Shown: positions 8,472-17,416 of the stretch, piece after piece
Layout of the letters: each line of letters begins with the position of its first letter
Position numbering within the stretch: position 1 is the first letter of the stretch
From: Mycobacterium simulans
Lineage (GTDB): Bacteria > Actinomycetota > Actinomycetes > Mycobacteriales > Mycobacteriaceae
Length of the DNA: 64,000 nt
Assembly (NCBI RefSeq): GCF_900232995.1
Contig: NZ_OCVX01000003.1
Span: 2,354,898-2,418,897, forward strand
Direction: 5' to 3'
Translations under genes and position numbers: made by a program
The notes under the pieces: model-generated
What the model was told of the DNA's origin: nothing
Seen by the model: only the letters and a program-made list of their open reading frames with translations
Database searches by the model: none

Positions 8472-9898
8472 TTTCTGGGATTCCTCCGATTCAGCGCAAG
8501 CGGCTGGTGACCGTGGCGGCGGTTGTCCTGGTCGGACTCGTCGTTGGCGGCGCTGCCGTGCTCGTCCGGAATACGTTCTTTGGCCCAAGGACGATTACCG
8601 CCTATTTCACCACCGCCACCGCGGTCTACCCCGGTGACGAGGTGCGGGTGTCGGGTGTCAGGGTCGGTACCATCAAGTCCATTGAGCCGCAGGGGAAACA
8701 GGTCAAGATGACCCTCGAGGTCGACCGCTCAGTGCCCGTTCCGGCGGACGCGAAAGCGGTTATCGTTGCCTCGAACCTGGTAGCTGCCCGCTATGTTCAG
8801 CTCACTCCCGCCTACCGGACCAGCGGCCCGGTCATGGCTGACGGTGCGGTGATCCCGGTCGAACGGACCGCGGTGCCCGTCGAGTGGGACGAGGTCAAAA
8901 CCCAGTTGATGCGGCTGGCAACGGATTTGGGACCTAAGAGTGGTGTTTCGGGCACGTCGGTGGGTCGGTTCATCGACAGCGCCGCCAATGCGCTCGACGG
9001 CAACGGCGACAAGCTGCGGCAAACACTCGCTCAACTGTCAGGGGTGGGCCGCATCCTCGCCAACGGCAGCGGCAACATCGTCGACATCATCAAGGGCCTG
9101 CAGACCTTCGTCACCGCGCTGCGCGACAGCAACATTCAACTCGTGCAGTTCAATGATCGCCTGGCCACGCTCACCAGCGTGGTCAACGACAGCAAATCCG
9201 AGCTGGACGCGGCGCTGACCGAGCTGTCGACCGCTGTCGGCGAGGTGCAGCGATTCATCGCCGGAAGCCGTGACCAGGCGAGCGAGCAGATTGCCCGGTT
9301 GGCCGATGTCACGCAGATCCTGGTCAATCAGCGCATGCCGCTGGAAAACATCCTGCACGCCGCGCCGAATGCACTCGGCAACTTCTTCAACGACTACAAC
9401 GCCGACACCGGAACCATCGTGGGAGGGTTCGGGATTATGAACTTCGCGAATCCCACGTTTTCGGGTCTGATGGTTCCGCTGCCGGTGCCCGGCTGCACGG
9501 CAGTCGGCGCCATCGAAAACGTCACCGCGGTTGAATCGGGCAAGCTGTGCTCAATGTTCCTCGGTCCCGGGCTGCGTGTGCTCAACTTCAACAGCCTGCC
9601 GATCCCCATCAACATATTCCTGCAGAAGTCGATGGACCCGGAGAACATCCTCTACACCGAACCGCGCCTGGCACCCGGAGGCGAGGGCCCCAAACCCGGA
9701 CCGCCCGAGATCCCGCCCGCGGTGTCGGCCTACACCGGCCTGCCGGGTGATCCGGTGGGACCGCCGGGGGCAGTGCCTCCGGCGCGGATACCGGGCGCGG
9801 CGATGCCGTTGCCGCCCCCGCCGTCGACACCGGTGGAGTCACCACCGGCGCCAAGCGTGTCGGGCATGCTACTGCCTGCCGAAGGGGGGCAACCATGA
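8468..9898 (+). CDS. mceD: Mce family protein D
   Basis: 476 residues. Starts at GTG 8468, overlapping the mceC stop by 4 bp, with GGAGG 6 nt upstream; the longer open frame from 8402 is a shadow of mceC. N-terminal anchor, MCE domain with VRVSGVRVGTIKSI and LVAARYVQLTP, and the helical region. The last 80 or so residues are proline-rich, typical of MceD and MceF, and probably extend into the cell envelope. Ends by overlapping the mceE start. Confidence 0.92.
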   Translation: MISGIPPIQRKRLVTVAAVVLVGLVVGGAAVLVRNTFFGPRTITAYFTTATAVYPGDEVRVSGVRVGTIKSIEPQGKQVKMTLEVDRSVPVPADAKAVIVASNLVAARYVQLTPAYRTSGPVMADGAVIPVERTAVPVEWDEVKTQLMRLATDLGPKSGVSGTSVGRFIDSAANALDGNGDKLRQTLAQLSGVGRILANGSGNIVDIIKGLQTFVTALRDSNIQLVQFNDRLATLTSVVNDSKSELDAALTELSTAVGEVQRFIAGSRDQASEQIARLADVTQILVNQRMPLENILHAAPNALGNFFNDYNADTGTIVGGFGIMNFANPTFSGLMVPLPVPGCTAVGAIENVTAVESGKLCSMFLGPGLRVLNFNSLPIPINIFLQKSMDPENILYTEPRLAPGGEGPKPGPPEIPPAVSAYTGLPGDPVGPPGAVPPARIPGAAMPLPPPPSTPVESPPAPSVSGMLLPAEGGQP

Positions 9899-11106
9899 TG
9901 GCCCGGCGAGCGGCTCGGCGGGTGTTCGCCATGGGCGGTTGCGTGGTGTTGACGCTGACCGGATGCGCATTCCACGGCCTGAACTCACTACCCTTGCCGG
10001 GCGCGGTCGGACGCGGGCCGGGGGCCGACATCTACCACGTCGAACTCCCGAATGTCGGTACGATGGAGTCGAATTCGCCGGTGATGATCGACGACGTCAT
10101 CGTCGGCAGTGTCGGCAACATGAGGGTGCAAGGCTGGCACGCCGACGTCGAGATCTCGGTGAAGCGCGATGTCGTTGTCCCGGCCAACGTGGTAGCCACC
10201 GTCGGTCAGACCAGCCTGCTGGGGTCGATGCATCTGGAACTCAATCCGCCGCTCGGCCAGCAGGGAACCGGACGGCTGCAGCCGGGCGCCACCATCCCGC
10301 TCAGTCGGTCATCGGCCTACCCGTCGACAGAGCAGACGCTGTCGTCGCTGGCGGCGGTCGTCAACGGCGGGGGACTGGGACAGATCGGGGAAATCATCCA
10401 CAATTTCTCCATCGCCCTGTCCGGGCGCGAGGGCGCCGTACGCGATCTGCTAACCCGCCTCGACACGTTCGTCGGAACACTGAACGACCAGCGGGACAAC
10501 ATCGTCGACTCCATCCAGGCGCTGAACCGGCTTGCCGGCACATTTGCCGAGCAACGCGATGTTCTCACCCAGGCGCTGCGCAAAGTACCGCCCGCACTCG
10601 ATGTGCTGATCAGGGAGCGGCCGCGCCTGACGGCGGCCCTGGACAGGCTTCGCGTTTTCAGCAACACCGCCACCCGGTTGATCAACGATTCTCAGGCCGA
10701 CCTGGTCAAGAATCTCAAAAACCTGGAGCCGACCCTTCGCGCGCTTTCCGATGTCGGACCGGAGCTCGGCACGGCCATCGCGGCGGCGTTCGTGTTCCCG
10801 TTCACCCAGAACTTCGTCGACCGAGCGGTCCGAGGCGACTACTTCAACCTGCACGTCGATTTGGACCTGTCGATTCCACGGCTCAAGCGAGGACTGCTGT
10901 TGGGGACGCACTGGGGGCAGCTGGACCAGCCGTTGGTACCGGCTCCCGGGGACCCGTATTACCTGAATTACACCCATGATCCGATGCATGACCCGATCAG
11001 GCCGCCGTGGGTCGATCCGGAGGCGTTGCCGCTGCCCGCGCCTCCGGCCGGTGCCCGGCTGCCCGGCCCGCCACCTGCGCCAGCACCCACGGAAGGTGGC
11101 GGATAG
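9895..11106 (+). CDS. mceE: Mce family lipoprotein E (LprN-type)
   Basis: 403 residues. The N-terminus has arginines, a hydrophobic stretch and a lipobox L-T-G-C with the acylated cysteine at about residue 24. In mce operons the fifth Mce protein is normally the lipoprotein. The MCE domain with VMIDDVIVGSV and TSLLGSMHLEL follows, then the helical region and a short proline-rich tail. Two ATG codons in tandem (9895 and 9898) overlap the mceD stop; AAGGGGGG lies about 6 nt upstream. mceF follows with no gap. Confidence 0.93.
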   Translation: MMARRAARRVFAMGGCVVLTLTGCAFHGLNSLPLPGAVGRGPGADIYHVELPNVGTMESNSPVMIDDVIVGSVGNMRVQGWHADVEISVKRDVVVPANVVATVGQTSLLGSMHLELNPPLGQQGTGRLQPGATIPLSRSSAYPSTEQTLSSLAAVVNGGGLGQIGEIIHNFSIALSGREGAVRDLLTRLDTFVGTLNDQRDNIVDSIQALNRLAGTFAEQRDVLTQALRKVPPALDVLIRERPRLTAALDRLRVFSNTATRLINDSQADLVKNLKNLEPTLRALSDVGPELGTAIAAAFVFPFTQNFVDRAVRGDYFNLHVDLDLSIPRLKRGLLLGTHWGQLDQPLVPAPGDPYYLNYTHDPMHDPIRPPWVDPEALPLPAPPAGARLPGPPPAPAPTEGGG

Positions 11107-12843
11107 ATGCTGACGCGCTTCATCCGGATCCAGCTGGTGATTTTCACGATCGTGGGAACCATTGGCGTGATTGCGATGGTGCTCTTCTACATCCAAGTGC
11201 CGACCCTGCTGGGCATCGGTCGGATGACGGTTACGCTGGAGCTGCCGGCCACCGGCGGTCTCTACCGGTTTTCCAACGTGACCTATCGTGGGGTTCAACT
11301 CGGCAAGGTCACCTCGGTAAGCTTGACGCCGACCGGAGCGAAAGCCACACTGTCGCTTAGCACTTCACCCAAGGTCCCCGCGGACCTGACAGCGGCGGTG
11401 CTCAGTGTCTCCGCGGTGGGGGAACAGTACGTGGACCTGCAGCCCAGAACCGATTCGCCGCCGTATCTGCACGACGGCTCGGTAATCGCTATGCGCAACA
11501 CCACAATTCCGCAGCCGGTGGGGCCGATGCTCGATCAGGTCAATGCTTTGGTCCAAAGCATCCCGAAGACCAAACTCGGCCAATTGCTCGACGAGGGCTT
11601 CCGGGGCTTCAACGGTTCCGGTTACGACCTCGGATCGCTGTTCGACTCCACATCGACGGTGTCCCGCGACGCCAACGGCGTCGTCGATCAGACCCGAATC
11701 CTCACCGAAGACACTGGGCCGCTATTGGATTCGCAAGCACGCACCACCGAATCGATCAGAACGTGGGCGCGCAGCCTCGCGGGGATTACGGACGTGTTCG
11801 CACAGGACGATTTACACGTTCGCACTCTGCTGCGAAACGGTCCCGAGGCGGCGAACGAAACATCCCGGCTTCTCGAACAAATCAAACCGACGCTGCCGGT
11901 GTTGCTGGCCAACCTGACTACCATCGGGCAGATCGGCGTCACCTACCACCCCTCCCTGGAGCAGCTGCTGGTGTTGCTGCCGTCGGCGGTTGCTATCGAG
12001 CAGGCCGCGACGGCGGAGAACCATCCCGAGGGTACGGCCCAAGGCGACTTCGCCCTCACGATCGACGATCCTCCTATTTGCACGGTCGGCTTCATGCCAC
12101 CCAACACATGGCGATCCCCGGACGACCTCACCGACATCGACACACCGGACGGGTTGTATTGCAAACTCCCGCAGGATTCACCGATCGGGGTTCGCGGTGC
12201 CCGCAACTATCCCTGCATGGGTCACCCGGGCAAGCGCGCACCCACCGTCGAAATCTGCAACAGCGACAAGCCTTTCATGCCGCTGGCGATGCGCCAGCAC
12301 GTCCTCGGTCCCTATCCATTCGACCCGAACCTGATCGCCCAGGGCGTCCCGCCCGATGACCGGGTTACCGTCAACGACAGACTCTTCGCCCCGCTCGAGG
12401 GAACGCCGCTGCCGCCGGGGGCGGTGCCGCGCGGCACACCGCCGGGGCCGCGGGGAGAGAATCCACCGCCGGGCGCGATTGCCGCGGCTGTTCCGCCGGT
12501 GCCCTCGTCGGGACCTCCCCCGCTGGCGCCGTTGTCGGGGATGTCGGCCGACCTTTCGCCCATAGCGCCACTTGATGTCCCTTCGGAGGCGGAACTTCCC
12601 GCGCCAGCCGCCGCCCCCGCACCGCCCACGCCTCCCGATGCCGCACCACCCGGCACGGCCGGCGGCCCAGGCCCGCAGGCAGCGCCAAGCGCATTCGGTC
12701 CTGCGGCGGGGCCGTCCGTCACGATCACCCGGTACGACCCGCACACGGGGCGTTATGTCGGTCCGGACGGAAAGCTGTACCAGCAGTCGGATCTCGTTGC
12801 GCCGAAAGCGCCCAAGACGTGGCAGGACATGCTTCCCACCTGA
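11107..12843 (+). CDS. mceF: Mce family protein F with long Pro/Ala-rich tail
   Basis: 578 residues, the last gene of the mce operon, starting directly after the mceE stop. Membrane anchor at about residues 8-32, MCE domain with VTYRGVQLGKVTSV and AVGEQYVDLQP, and the helical region. A cysteine-containing segment lies at about 315-395, and the last 150 residues are rich in Pro, Ala and Gly. The tail ends with an ordered-looking TRYDPHTGRYVGPDGK segment seen in other mycobacterial MceF proteins. Converges on the next gene 37 bp away. Confidence 0.92.
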   Translation: MLTRFIRIQLVIFTIVGTIGVIAMVLFYIQVPTLLGIGRMTVTLELPATGGLYRFSNVTYRGVQLGKVTSVSLTPTGAKATLSLSTSPKVPADLTAAVLSVSAVGEQYVDLQPRTDSPPYLHDGSVIAMRNTTIPQPVGPMLDQVNALVQSIPKTKLGQLLDEGFRGFNGSGYDLGSLFDSTSTVSRDANGVVDQTRILTEDTGPLLDSQARTTESIRTWARSLAGITDVFAQDDLHVRTLLRNGPEAANETSRLLEQIKPTLPVLLANLTTIGQIGVTYHPSLEQLLVLLPSAVAIEQAATAENHPEGTAQGDFALTIDDPPICTVGFMPPNTWRSPDDLTDIDTPDGLYCKLPQDSPIGVRGARNYPCMGHPGKRAPTVEICNSDKPFMPLAMRQHVLGPYPFDPNLIAQGVPPDDRVTVNDRLFAPLEGTPLPPGAVPRGTPPGPRGENPPPGAIAAAVPPVPSSGPPPLAPLSGMSADLSPIAPLDVPSEAELPAPAAAPAPPTPPDAAPPGTAGGPGPQAAPSAFGPAAGPSVTITRYDPHTGRYVGPDGKLYQQSDLVAPKAPKTWQDMLPT

Positions 12844-12880
12844 AGCCGATCCGCACGGATTCGCCGCGCTGAGTGCTCGG

Positions 12881-13414
12881 TCAGCCGATTCTGTCCAGGC
12901 GGAACGGCATCGCGATATCAAGCCACTGGTTTTGTCCGCAGGCACCGGACGGGCCGACCGTCTTGTCCTTTCCGGCCATGGTCGACGACCCGAGTTGATA
13001 TCCACCGTATTCGTTCACGGGATAGAAATAGAAGGTCTGCTGTCCGGGGAACGCGGTACCGTCCTCGCACCGCTCCCAATCCGGTATAGAGCGTTTAACC
13101 TTCCACATCTGCCCATCGTTCATATATAGGCCAGCGCTCCATCCCTGGTCGCTGGTCACCATGCCGTGGCATTCCTGGAATGTCTCGCACGTCGAACTGA
13201 TGGTCCATGTTTGGTAGACCGTCGGCTCGCCGAAGTACTGGTCATTTCTCTGGGCGTAATCGCCAACTGACGTGGCACGGAAAGTCCCGTTGATGGCCAC
13301 TTCTTCCTTGGTTGTTGCCCGGGCTAGGGACGGATCCAGCGCCGAGCCCAAACCGCCGAATACCGTGGCAGCGACCAGCGTTGCGGTGGTGAGTGTTTGA
13401 ACTGAACGCATCAT
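12881..13414 (-). CDS. secreted protein of unknown function next to mce operon
   Basis: 177 residues. A signal peptide is evident (MMRSVQTLTTATLVAATVF...), probably cleaved near the ARA before TTKEE. The mature part has four cysteines (near STCETFQEC, the WERCEDG segment and GACGQNQW), which suggests two disulfides. Two ATGs in tandem (13414, 13411) follow GAGGAGC. It is divergent from the gene at 13543, with a GAGAAT site between them, so the two are probably co-regulated. I do not recognise the function. Similar small secreted proteins are frequent around mce and mmp loci. Confidence 0.75.
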   Translation of the reverse strand: MMRSVQTLTTATLVAATVFGGLGSALDPSLARATTKEEVAINGTFRATSVGDYAQRNDQYFGEPTVYQTWTISSTCETFQECHGMVTSDQGWSAGLYMNDGQMWKVKRSIPDWERCEDGTAFPGQQTFYFYPVNEYGGYQLGSSTMAGKDKTVGPSGACGQNQWLDIAMPFRLDRIG

Positions 13415-13488
13415 GTGCTCCTCGGCGCGAATGATCCGACAGTGCCTATGGCAGCTTTTCGGCATCGGTTGCGGCGTTCTCGCGCGAT

Positions 13489-13503
13489 GAGAATAATACC
13501 GCG
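13489..13503. promoter_or_regulatory. GAGAAT site between divergent secreted-protein genes
   Basis: GAGAATAATACCGCG holds one good half-site (GAGAATA) and one weak one. It lies in the 128-bp divergent promoter region between the genes at 13414 (minus) and 13543 (plus). Confidence 0.4.
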
Positions 13504-13542
13504 GTAGTAGGTCAGGTTGAAGGTCTATGTCGCCTTATACCC

Positions 13543-13878
13543 ATGGCGATAGGCTGGGCGTTTATGAGTATGCGTTCCATCTGTGTCGCCGTCCTGCTCA
13601 TGGCCCCGGTCGTGCTGGTGGAGGCGTCGTCCGCTCACGCCGACACGGGCATCAATGGATACGTTCAGTGCCTCGGAGGCGACGCAAAGCCACCGCCGCC
13701 GGGGGTAAGTGCAGAAAATTGGTTTCCCAGCGTCCATGTGATCCAGACGGATTTCGATGGCGGTGTTCCCCCTGCCCAAATAGTTCAGATTTTGGTGGGT
13801 ATGGGAGTCAATCCGGACGACGCCGCTACCCGAGTGCGGTGTTTTGTGGCCTATCAGCCACGCGGACAAGGACATTGA
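13543..13878 (+). CDS. small secreted protein, DUF732-like
   Basis: 111 residues. Hydrophobic N-terminus (about residues 10-30) ending in SAHA, a likely signal peptidase site. The mature domain has two cysteines and the pattern PPAQIVQILVGMGVNPDDAA, which resembles the helical DUF732 family of secreted mycobacterial proteins. ATGs at 13564 and 13570 are alternative starts and would give a tighter signal peptide. Convergent with the Mas gene ending at 13909. Function unknown. Confidence 0.65.
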   Translation: MAIGWAFMSMRSICVAVLLMAPVVLVEASSAHADTGINGYVQCLGGDAKPPPPGVSAENWFPSVHVIQTDFDGGVPPAQIVQILVGMGVNPDDAATRVRCFVAYQPRGQGH

Positions 13879-13908
13879 CGCTGATCTACTAGCCAAAAAG
13901 GCCGAAGC

Positions 13909-14484
13909 TCACGCAAGCGGATCCAATTTCGAGATCAGCCAGGAGCCGTTGACCTTGGTCAACGTCACCTGGGCGATGCTCGCGGTTGTCTGCGGTTCCG
14001 GCTTCTCTTTGCTTGTGGCGGTCTGGTTGATGAACACCAACACAACGGCTGAATTCGGGTGCAACTCTGAAACGGCGGCTCGAATCACCTTGGCTGTCTG
14101 CGTGACTCGCTTTTGCAGTGCCATCGCGGCGATCTGCTCTGAGAACTTGGTGTAGTAGGCGAGGACGTCGCCGGTGAGATATGACTTCGCCTTGGCGATA
14201 TCACGGTCCAGGTTGTCGGGAGAGTACGTCAGCACCGCCACGGCACCGTCTGATGCCGCTTGGATTGCCTGGTGTGCCGCCGCGTCGCCGACTTGCTGAT
14301 CCGGCCGGTACAGAATGAAGAACAGGACGGCAGTGACGCCCACCGCGGTAAGGACCACCCCTGTCGCGACTATCGAACGCCACTTTGTCAAACACCGGCG
14401 GACCCAGCGCTTGATTGGCGGCGCCACCTCGTCGGACGGTGTGGTTTCCGTGCTGTCCAGCGACGAACATTGCCCGACAGTCAT
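13909..14484 (-). CDS. Mce-associated membrane protein (Mas), first pair, downstream member
   Basis: 191 residues. Short cytoplasmic N-terminus, one transmembrane segment (about residues 37-58), then an extracytoplasmic domain of the nuclear-transport-factor-2-like type found in Mas/VirB8-like proteins, with DAAAHQAIQAASDGAVAVL and NGSWLISKL. The ATG at 14484 overlaps the stop of the upstream gene by 4 bp; the longer open frame is that gene's shadow. Mas proteins stabilise Mce complexes in characterised mycobacterial systems. A second, clearly homologous pair lies at 15986-17304. Confidence 0.82.
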   Translation of the reverse strand: MTVGQCSSLDSTETTPSDEVAPPIKRWVRRCLTKWRSIVATGVVLTAVGVTAVLFFILYRPDQQVGDAAAHQAIQAASDGAVAVLTYSPDNLDRDIAKAKSYLTGDVLAYYTKFSEQIAAMALQKRVTQTAKVIRAAVSELHPNSAVVLVFINQTATSKEKPEPQTTASIAQVTLTKVNGSWLISKLDPLA

Positions 14485-15263
14485 TGCAGGAAATCGACTT
14501 TCGACATTTTGAGCTGACCGCCGTCCCGCGTGATGCCCACGCTGATCCGCCACACGACAGGTGGCCGAGTTGTGTTGTCTGCAGTGGTGATATCGGATCT
14601 CGCCGCGACGAGCACGACCGCCGAATCATCGCTCAACGACTCGACGGCAATGGCTTCCACAGTGGCCTTGCTGCTTGCCTTCGATTCCCCCGCCTGCGCG
14701 GCCATCAGGCCTGACATCACTGACAGCTGGCTCTTGAAGTCGCCCGTAGAGTCGTCGAGGATGCGCTGGATGTCCTCCTTGGCATGGTTGGCGTCAATCG
14801 ACATCAGCAGCGTGACCCCGTGCCGGGCTGCTGCGCTGAACTCAGCGGCGAGCTGCCGTTTGTGCACGGTGGTTCGGTGCTGCCACACCATGTAAGCGCT
14901 CGCGCCGACGGAAGCGGAGACCAGCACGATGCCGACGCCGGCGGTCATTGTTCTCCGGCCTGGGCGTCGAAGCCACCCCGGTCGACCCGGACGCCGCGGC
15001 ATGCCTAGTCGCGCCAGTCGTGCCCGGGTCACCTTTGCGCGGCGCCGCTCGCCATCCCGGGAAGCGGCGTCGTCGTCGGCTTTCCCTGTTTCGGAGCCTG
15101 TTTCGGCTGCGTCGCGCAGCCTTTCCACGCGTGCCCGAGCCGCCTCCGCGCGCGCCTCAGCCCTGGCAACTTCGTCTTCTGCGTCCGCCTCCGAAACGGG
15201 AGCTACGGCGCCGTCCGTCGGGTCGTCAGAATCGTCGACGTCGGGCCCCTCCGGATCGTGCAC
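14481..15263 (-). CDS. Mce-associated membrane protein (Mas), first pair, upstream member
   Basis: 260 residues from the GTG at 15263. A charged, Glu/Ala/Arg-rich coiled-coil-like N-terminus (EVARAEARAEAARAR) precedes one transmembrane segment and a Mas domain with the conserved DANHAKEDIQRILDDSTGDF. I prefer the GTG because TAAGCT lies 8 nt upstream, which would make the mRNA leaderless. The same promoter sequence precedes the paralogue at 17304. An in-frame ATG at 15320 has no ribosome site. It is coupled to the gene at 14484. Confidence 0.75.
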   Translation of the reverse strand: MHDPEGPDVDDSDDPTDGAVAPVSEADAEDEVARAEARAEAARARVERLRDAAETGSETGKADDDAASRDGERRRAKVTRARLARLGMPRRPGRPGWLRRPGRRTMTAGVGIVLVSASVGASAYMVWQHRTTVHKRQLAAEFSAAARHGVTLLMSIDANHAKEDIQRILDDSTGDFKSQLSVMSGLMAAQAGESKASSKATVEAIAVESLSDDSAVVLVAARSDITTADNTTRPPVVWRISVGITRDGGQLKMSKVDFLQ

Positions 15264-15415
15264 GGAGAAACAGCTTATCACTTTCGGCCGGGGCTCAACG
15301 CTGTCCTCGGGCGGCCGCATTAGCGGTTCTACATGCGGAAATGCTCGCTCGTCAGGCCGTTAGGCGGGTGCGGTTCGGACGCAATCCGGCGTGGGCGGAT
15401 ATTGGCTCAGGTTAT

Positions 15416-15434
15416 CTTCTCCAATTAGGAGAAT
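15416..15434. promoter_or_regulatory. TTCTC-N7-GAGAAT inverted repeat
   Basis: TTCTC, seven bases CAATTAG, then GAGAAT. The geometry and spacer match the site at 23264-23282 (ATTCTC, TAAATAG, GAGAAT). It lies between the Mas gene and the secreted-protein gene at 15457. Confidence 0.5.
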
Positions 15435-15456
15435 TTTCTTTTCAGCTCCTTTTTAG

Positions 15457-15876
15457 ATGTGGCAAAGTAATGGGGTGCGATTCATCGTGGCCGCAGTTGC
15501 CGCGCTACTCGGCACGGGTGTGCTGGCGGCGCCGCCGTCCTTGGCCGAGCCGACCGTCTGCGACTACCCCGCCTGTACCCCCGGCATCATGCCGCATCAG
15601 GTTCTAGGCGCGCCGTGTGACAACACCACCTACTACGCCTTCGGTGTCGACGACAGTGTCGTTCCCCCCGCCGGGCAGCCCGGACGGCTGATGTTCTGCG
15701 GCTCGCCGAGGAGATACCAGCCGCGATGGTTCCGGTCACCTCCAATGGCGGGAGTCAAGGAGGAAGGCGCGGCGTGCCAGAACTACCAGAACTACGTCGC
15801 GCAGGCGCCCGATGGTCTGTTTCTGATCTGCTTTGCCCACGACGGCATGATGAGCTGGGTCCGCGCCGACACGTAG
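15457..15876 (+). CDS. small secreted cysteine-rich protein of unknown function
   Basis: 139 residues. Signal peptide (FIVAAVAALLGTGVLAA) with a likely cleavage after SLA. The mature part carries six cysteines (CDYPAC, PCDN, MFCG, ACQN, ICFA), implying three disulfides, and aromatic-rich segments. The ATG sits 23 bp after the GAGAAT repeat. No family recognised. It lies between the two Mas pairs, so it may be an envelope accessory of this mce system. Confidence 0.7.
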   Translation: MWQSNGVRFIVAAVAALLGTGVLAAPPSLAEPTVCDYPACTPGIMPHQVLGAPCDNTTYYAFGVDDSVVPPAGQPGRLMFCGSPRRYQPRWFRSPPMAGVKEEGAACQNYQNYVAQAPDGLFLICFAHDGMMSWVRADT

Positions 15877-15985
15877 GAGATTCAACCGCGACACTCACAC
15901 CACGCACGCGACACGCTGAGACGAGTGTGCATGGGTTGAGTTTCGGCGGAGTGCTGGGCCAGCGTCGTGCGTGAGCCAACTCGGG

Positions 15986-16543
15986 TCAAAGGCGATCGAA
16001 TTTGGCGATCAGCCAGGAGCCGTTGATCTTCGCCAGAGTGACCAGGGCGCTGCTGTCAGTCACCGTCGCTTGGGGCTCGTCCTTGGTGATGGTGCTCTGG
16101 TTGACGAACACGAGCACGACGGCCAAATTCTGGTGTAGCTCCGATACAGCGGCGCGAACCACCTTGGCGGAAGTCGCCATTTGCTTCGCCTTGGCCGCCG
16201 GACCAATGATCTGCTCGCTGAACTTGGTGTAGTCCGCCAGCAAGTCGCCGGTGAGATGCGACTTCGCCCGGGCGAAATCCTGATCCAGGCTCTCCGGGGA
16301 ATATGACAGCATTGCCACGGTGCCGTCCGCGGCCGCCCGGATCGCCTGTTGGGCCGCCGCGTCGCCGATCCGCCGATCCGGACTGTACCGGTAGAAGTAT
16401 GTGCCTCCGACAAGTCCCAGCGCGCCAATGACCAACGTGGTCACCAGAATTGGCCGCCAATATGCCACACACCAGTGGATCCAACCTTCGATCACGGCCG
16501 TTCCGGGGGGACGCGCCGGACCACCGGGTTGCTCGAGTGTCAT
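15986..16543 (-). CDS. Mce-associated membrane protein (Mas), second pair, downstream member
   Basis: 185 residues, clearly paralogous to the product at 13909-14484: RIGDAAAQQAIRAAADGTVAML and INGSWLIAKF align with its counterparts. One transmembrane segment at about residues 30-52, then the Mas domain. The ATG overlaps the upstream gene's stop by 4 bp, the same layout as in the first pair, which indicates duplication of the whole gene pair. Confidence 0.82.
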   Translation of the reverse strand: MTLEQPGGPARPPGTAVIEGWIHWCVAYWRPILVTTLVIGALGLVGGTYFYRYSPDRRIGDAAAQQAIRAAADGTVAMLSYSPESLDQDFARAKSHLTGDLLADYTKFSEQIIGPAAKAKQMATSAKVVRAAVSELHQNLAVVLVFVNQSTITKDEPQATVTDSSALVTLAKINGSWLIAKFDRL

Positions 16544-17304
16544 TGCAGGAACTCGACTTTCGCCATCCTGAGCTGGCCACCCTCGCGGCTGAGATGGACG
16601 CTGATCCGCCACGAGTTCATTGATCGCTTTGCGTCGTCGGGATAGAGATTGTCGGACCTCGCCGCGACAAGGACGATTCCCGAGTCATCGGTCGTCGATT
16701 CGACGGCGGTAGCGTCCACGATGACCCTGGTGCTGATCTGCGACTGCTCCACCTGCTGGGCCAGGGCAACTCCGGTGCGCAGTAATTGGTCCCTGAGATC
16801 TCCGGTCGAGTCGTCGAGGGCGCGCTGGATGTCCTCTCTAGCGTGATTGGCGTCAATCGACATCAGTTTCGTGACCCCCTCACGCGCGGCCGCGGCGAAC
16901 TCGGCGGCGCGGTGCTGTTCACGCGCGAGAGCGCGATGCTCCAGCTCCATGAACAAGCTCCCGCCGAGCGAGGCGCCGATGATCCCGAATGCCGCCGCGA
17001 GCGCGATCGCTCTAGGTCCGGGACGCTGGAACTTGGGCAACTGCCGGCGATAAGGCACCTCGGACAGTGGCTCGAACTCGCCGGCGTCGCCCGCGTAGAT
17101 CTCGTCGGTGTCGTCTGCGCCCGGGCTCTCCAAGGCCCAGGCTTGCTGCAGCCGCGCTAGACGGGCACGGGCCTCGTCGGCCCGGGCCTCCGCCCTGGCG
17201 ACTTCTTCCTCTGCCTCGGCGACCGAACGGGGTGCTTCCTCGCGGCCGGAGTCGTCCTCGGCGGCGGGGTCAGGTGCTCCCGGTGGACGCCGCCACGACG
17301 GCAA
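16540..17304 (-). CDS. Mce-associated membrane protein (Mas), second pair, upstream member
   Basis: 254 residues from TTG 17304, which has GGGGGG about 5 nt upstream. Acidic coiled-coil-like N-terminus (EVARAEARADEARARLARL), one transmembrane segment, and a Mas domain with DANHAREDIQRALDDSTGDL, nearly identical to the first-pair paralogue. The sequence upstream (17330-17352) repeats the promoter of that paralogue, with TAACGT as the -10 box. A GTG at 17335 corresponds to the paralogue's start but is out of frame here. Confidence 0.8.
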   Translation of the reverse strand: MPSWRRPPGAPDPAAEDDSGREEAPRSVAEAEEEVARAEARADEARARLARLQQAWALESPGADDTDEIYAGDAGEFEPLSEVPYRRQLPKFQRPGPRAIALAAAFGIIGASLGGSLFMELEHRALAREQHRAAEFAAAAREGVTKLMSIDANHAREDIQRALDDSTGDLRDQLLRTGVALAQQVEQSQISTRVIVDATAVESTTDDSGIVLVAARSDNLYPDDAKRSMNSWRISVHLSREGGQLRMAKVEFLQ

Positions 17305-17416
17305 GTTGACCCCCCGGTCGCGTTGGTTCGTGCACGGAGAACCACGTTATCACCAGGCTGCTGGCCACTCCGGCATCCGAATGTCGTCGAGCGGCCTGTT
17401 GGATCCGTGGCGAAAC

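Noticed and set aside
9531..10979. 482-codon plus-strand ORF overlapping mceD and mceE
   Set aside because: Arg-rich frame-shifted shadow of Mce genes that have intact domains and overlapping starts.
15261..17340. GGAGAA stretches near the two Mas promoters as further GAGAAT operators
   Set aside because: They read GGAGAAA or GGAGAAC, lack the second half-site, and are better explained as the conserved leaderless promoter region.
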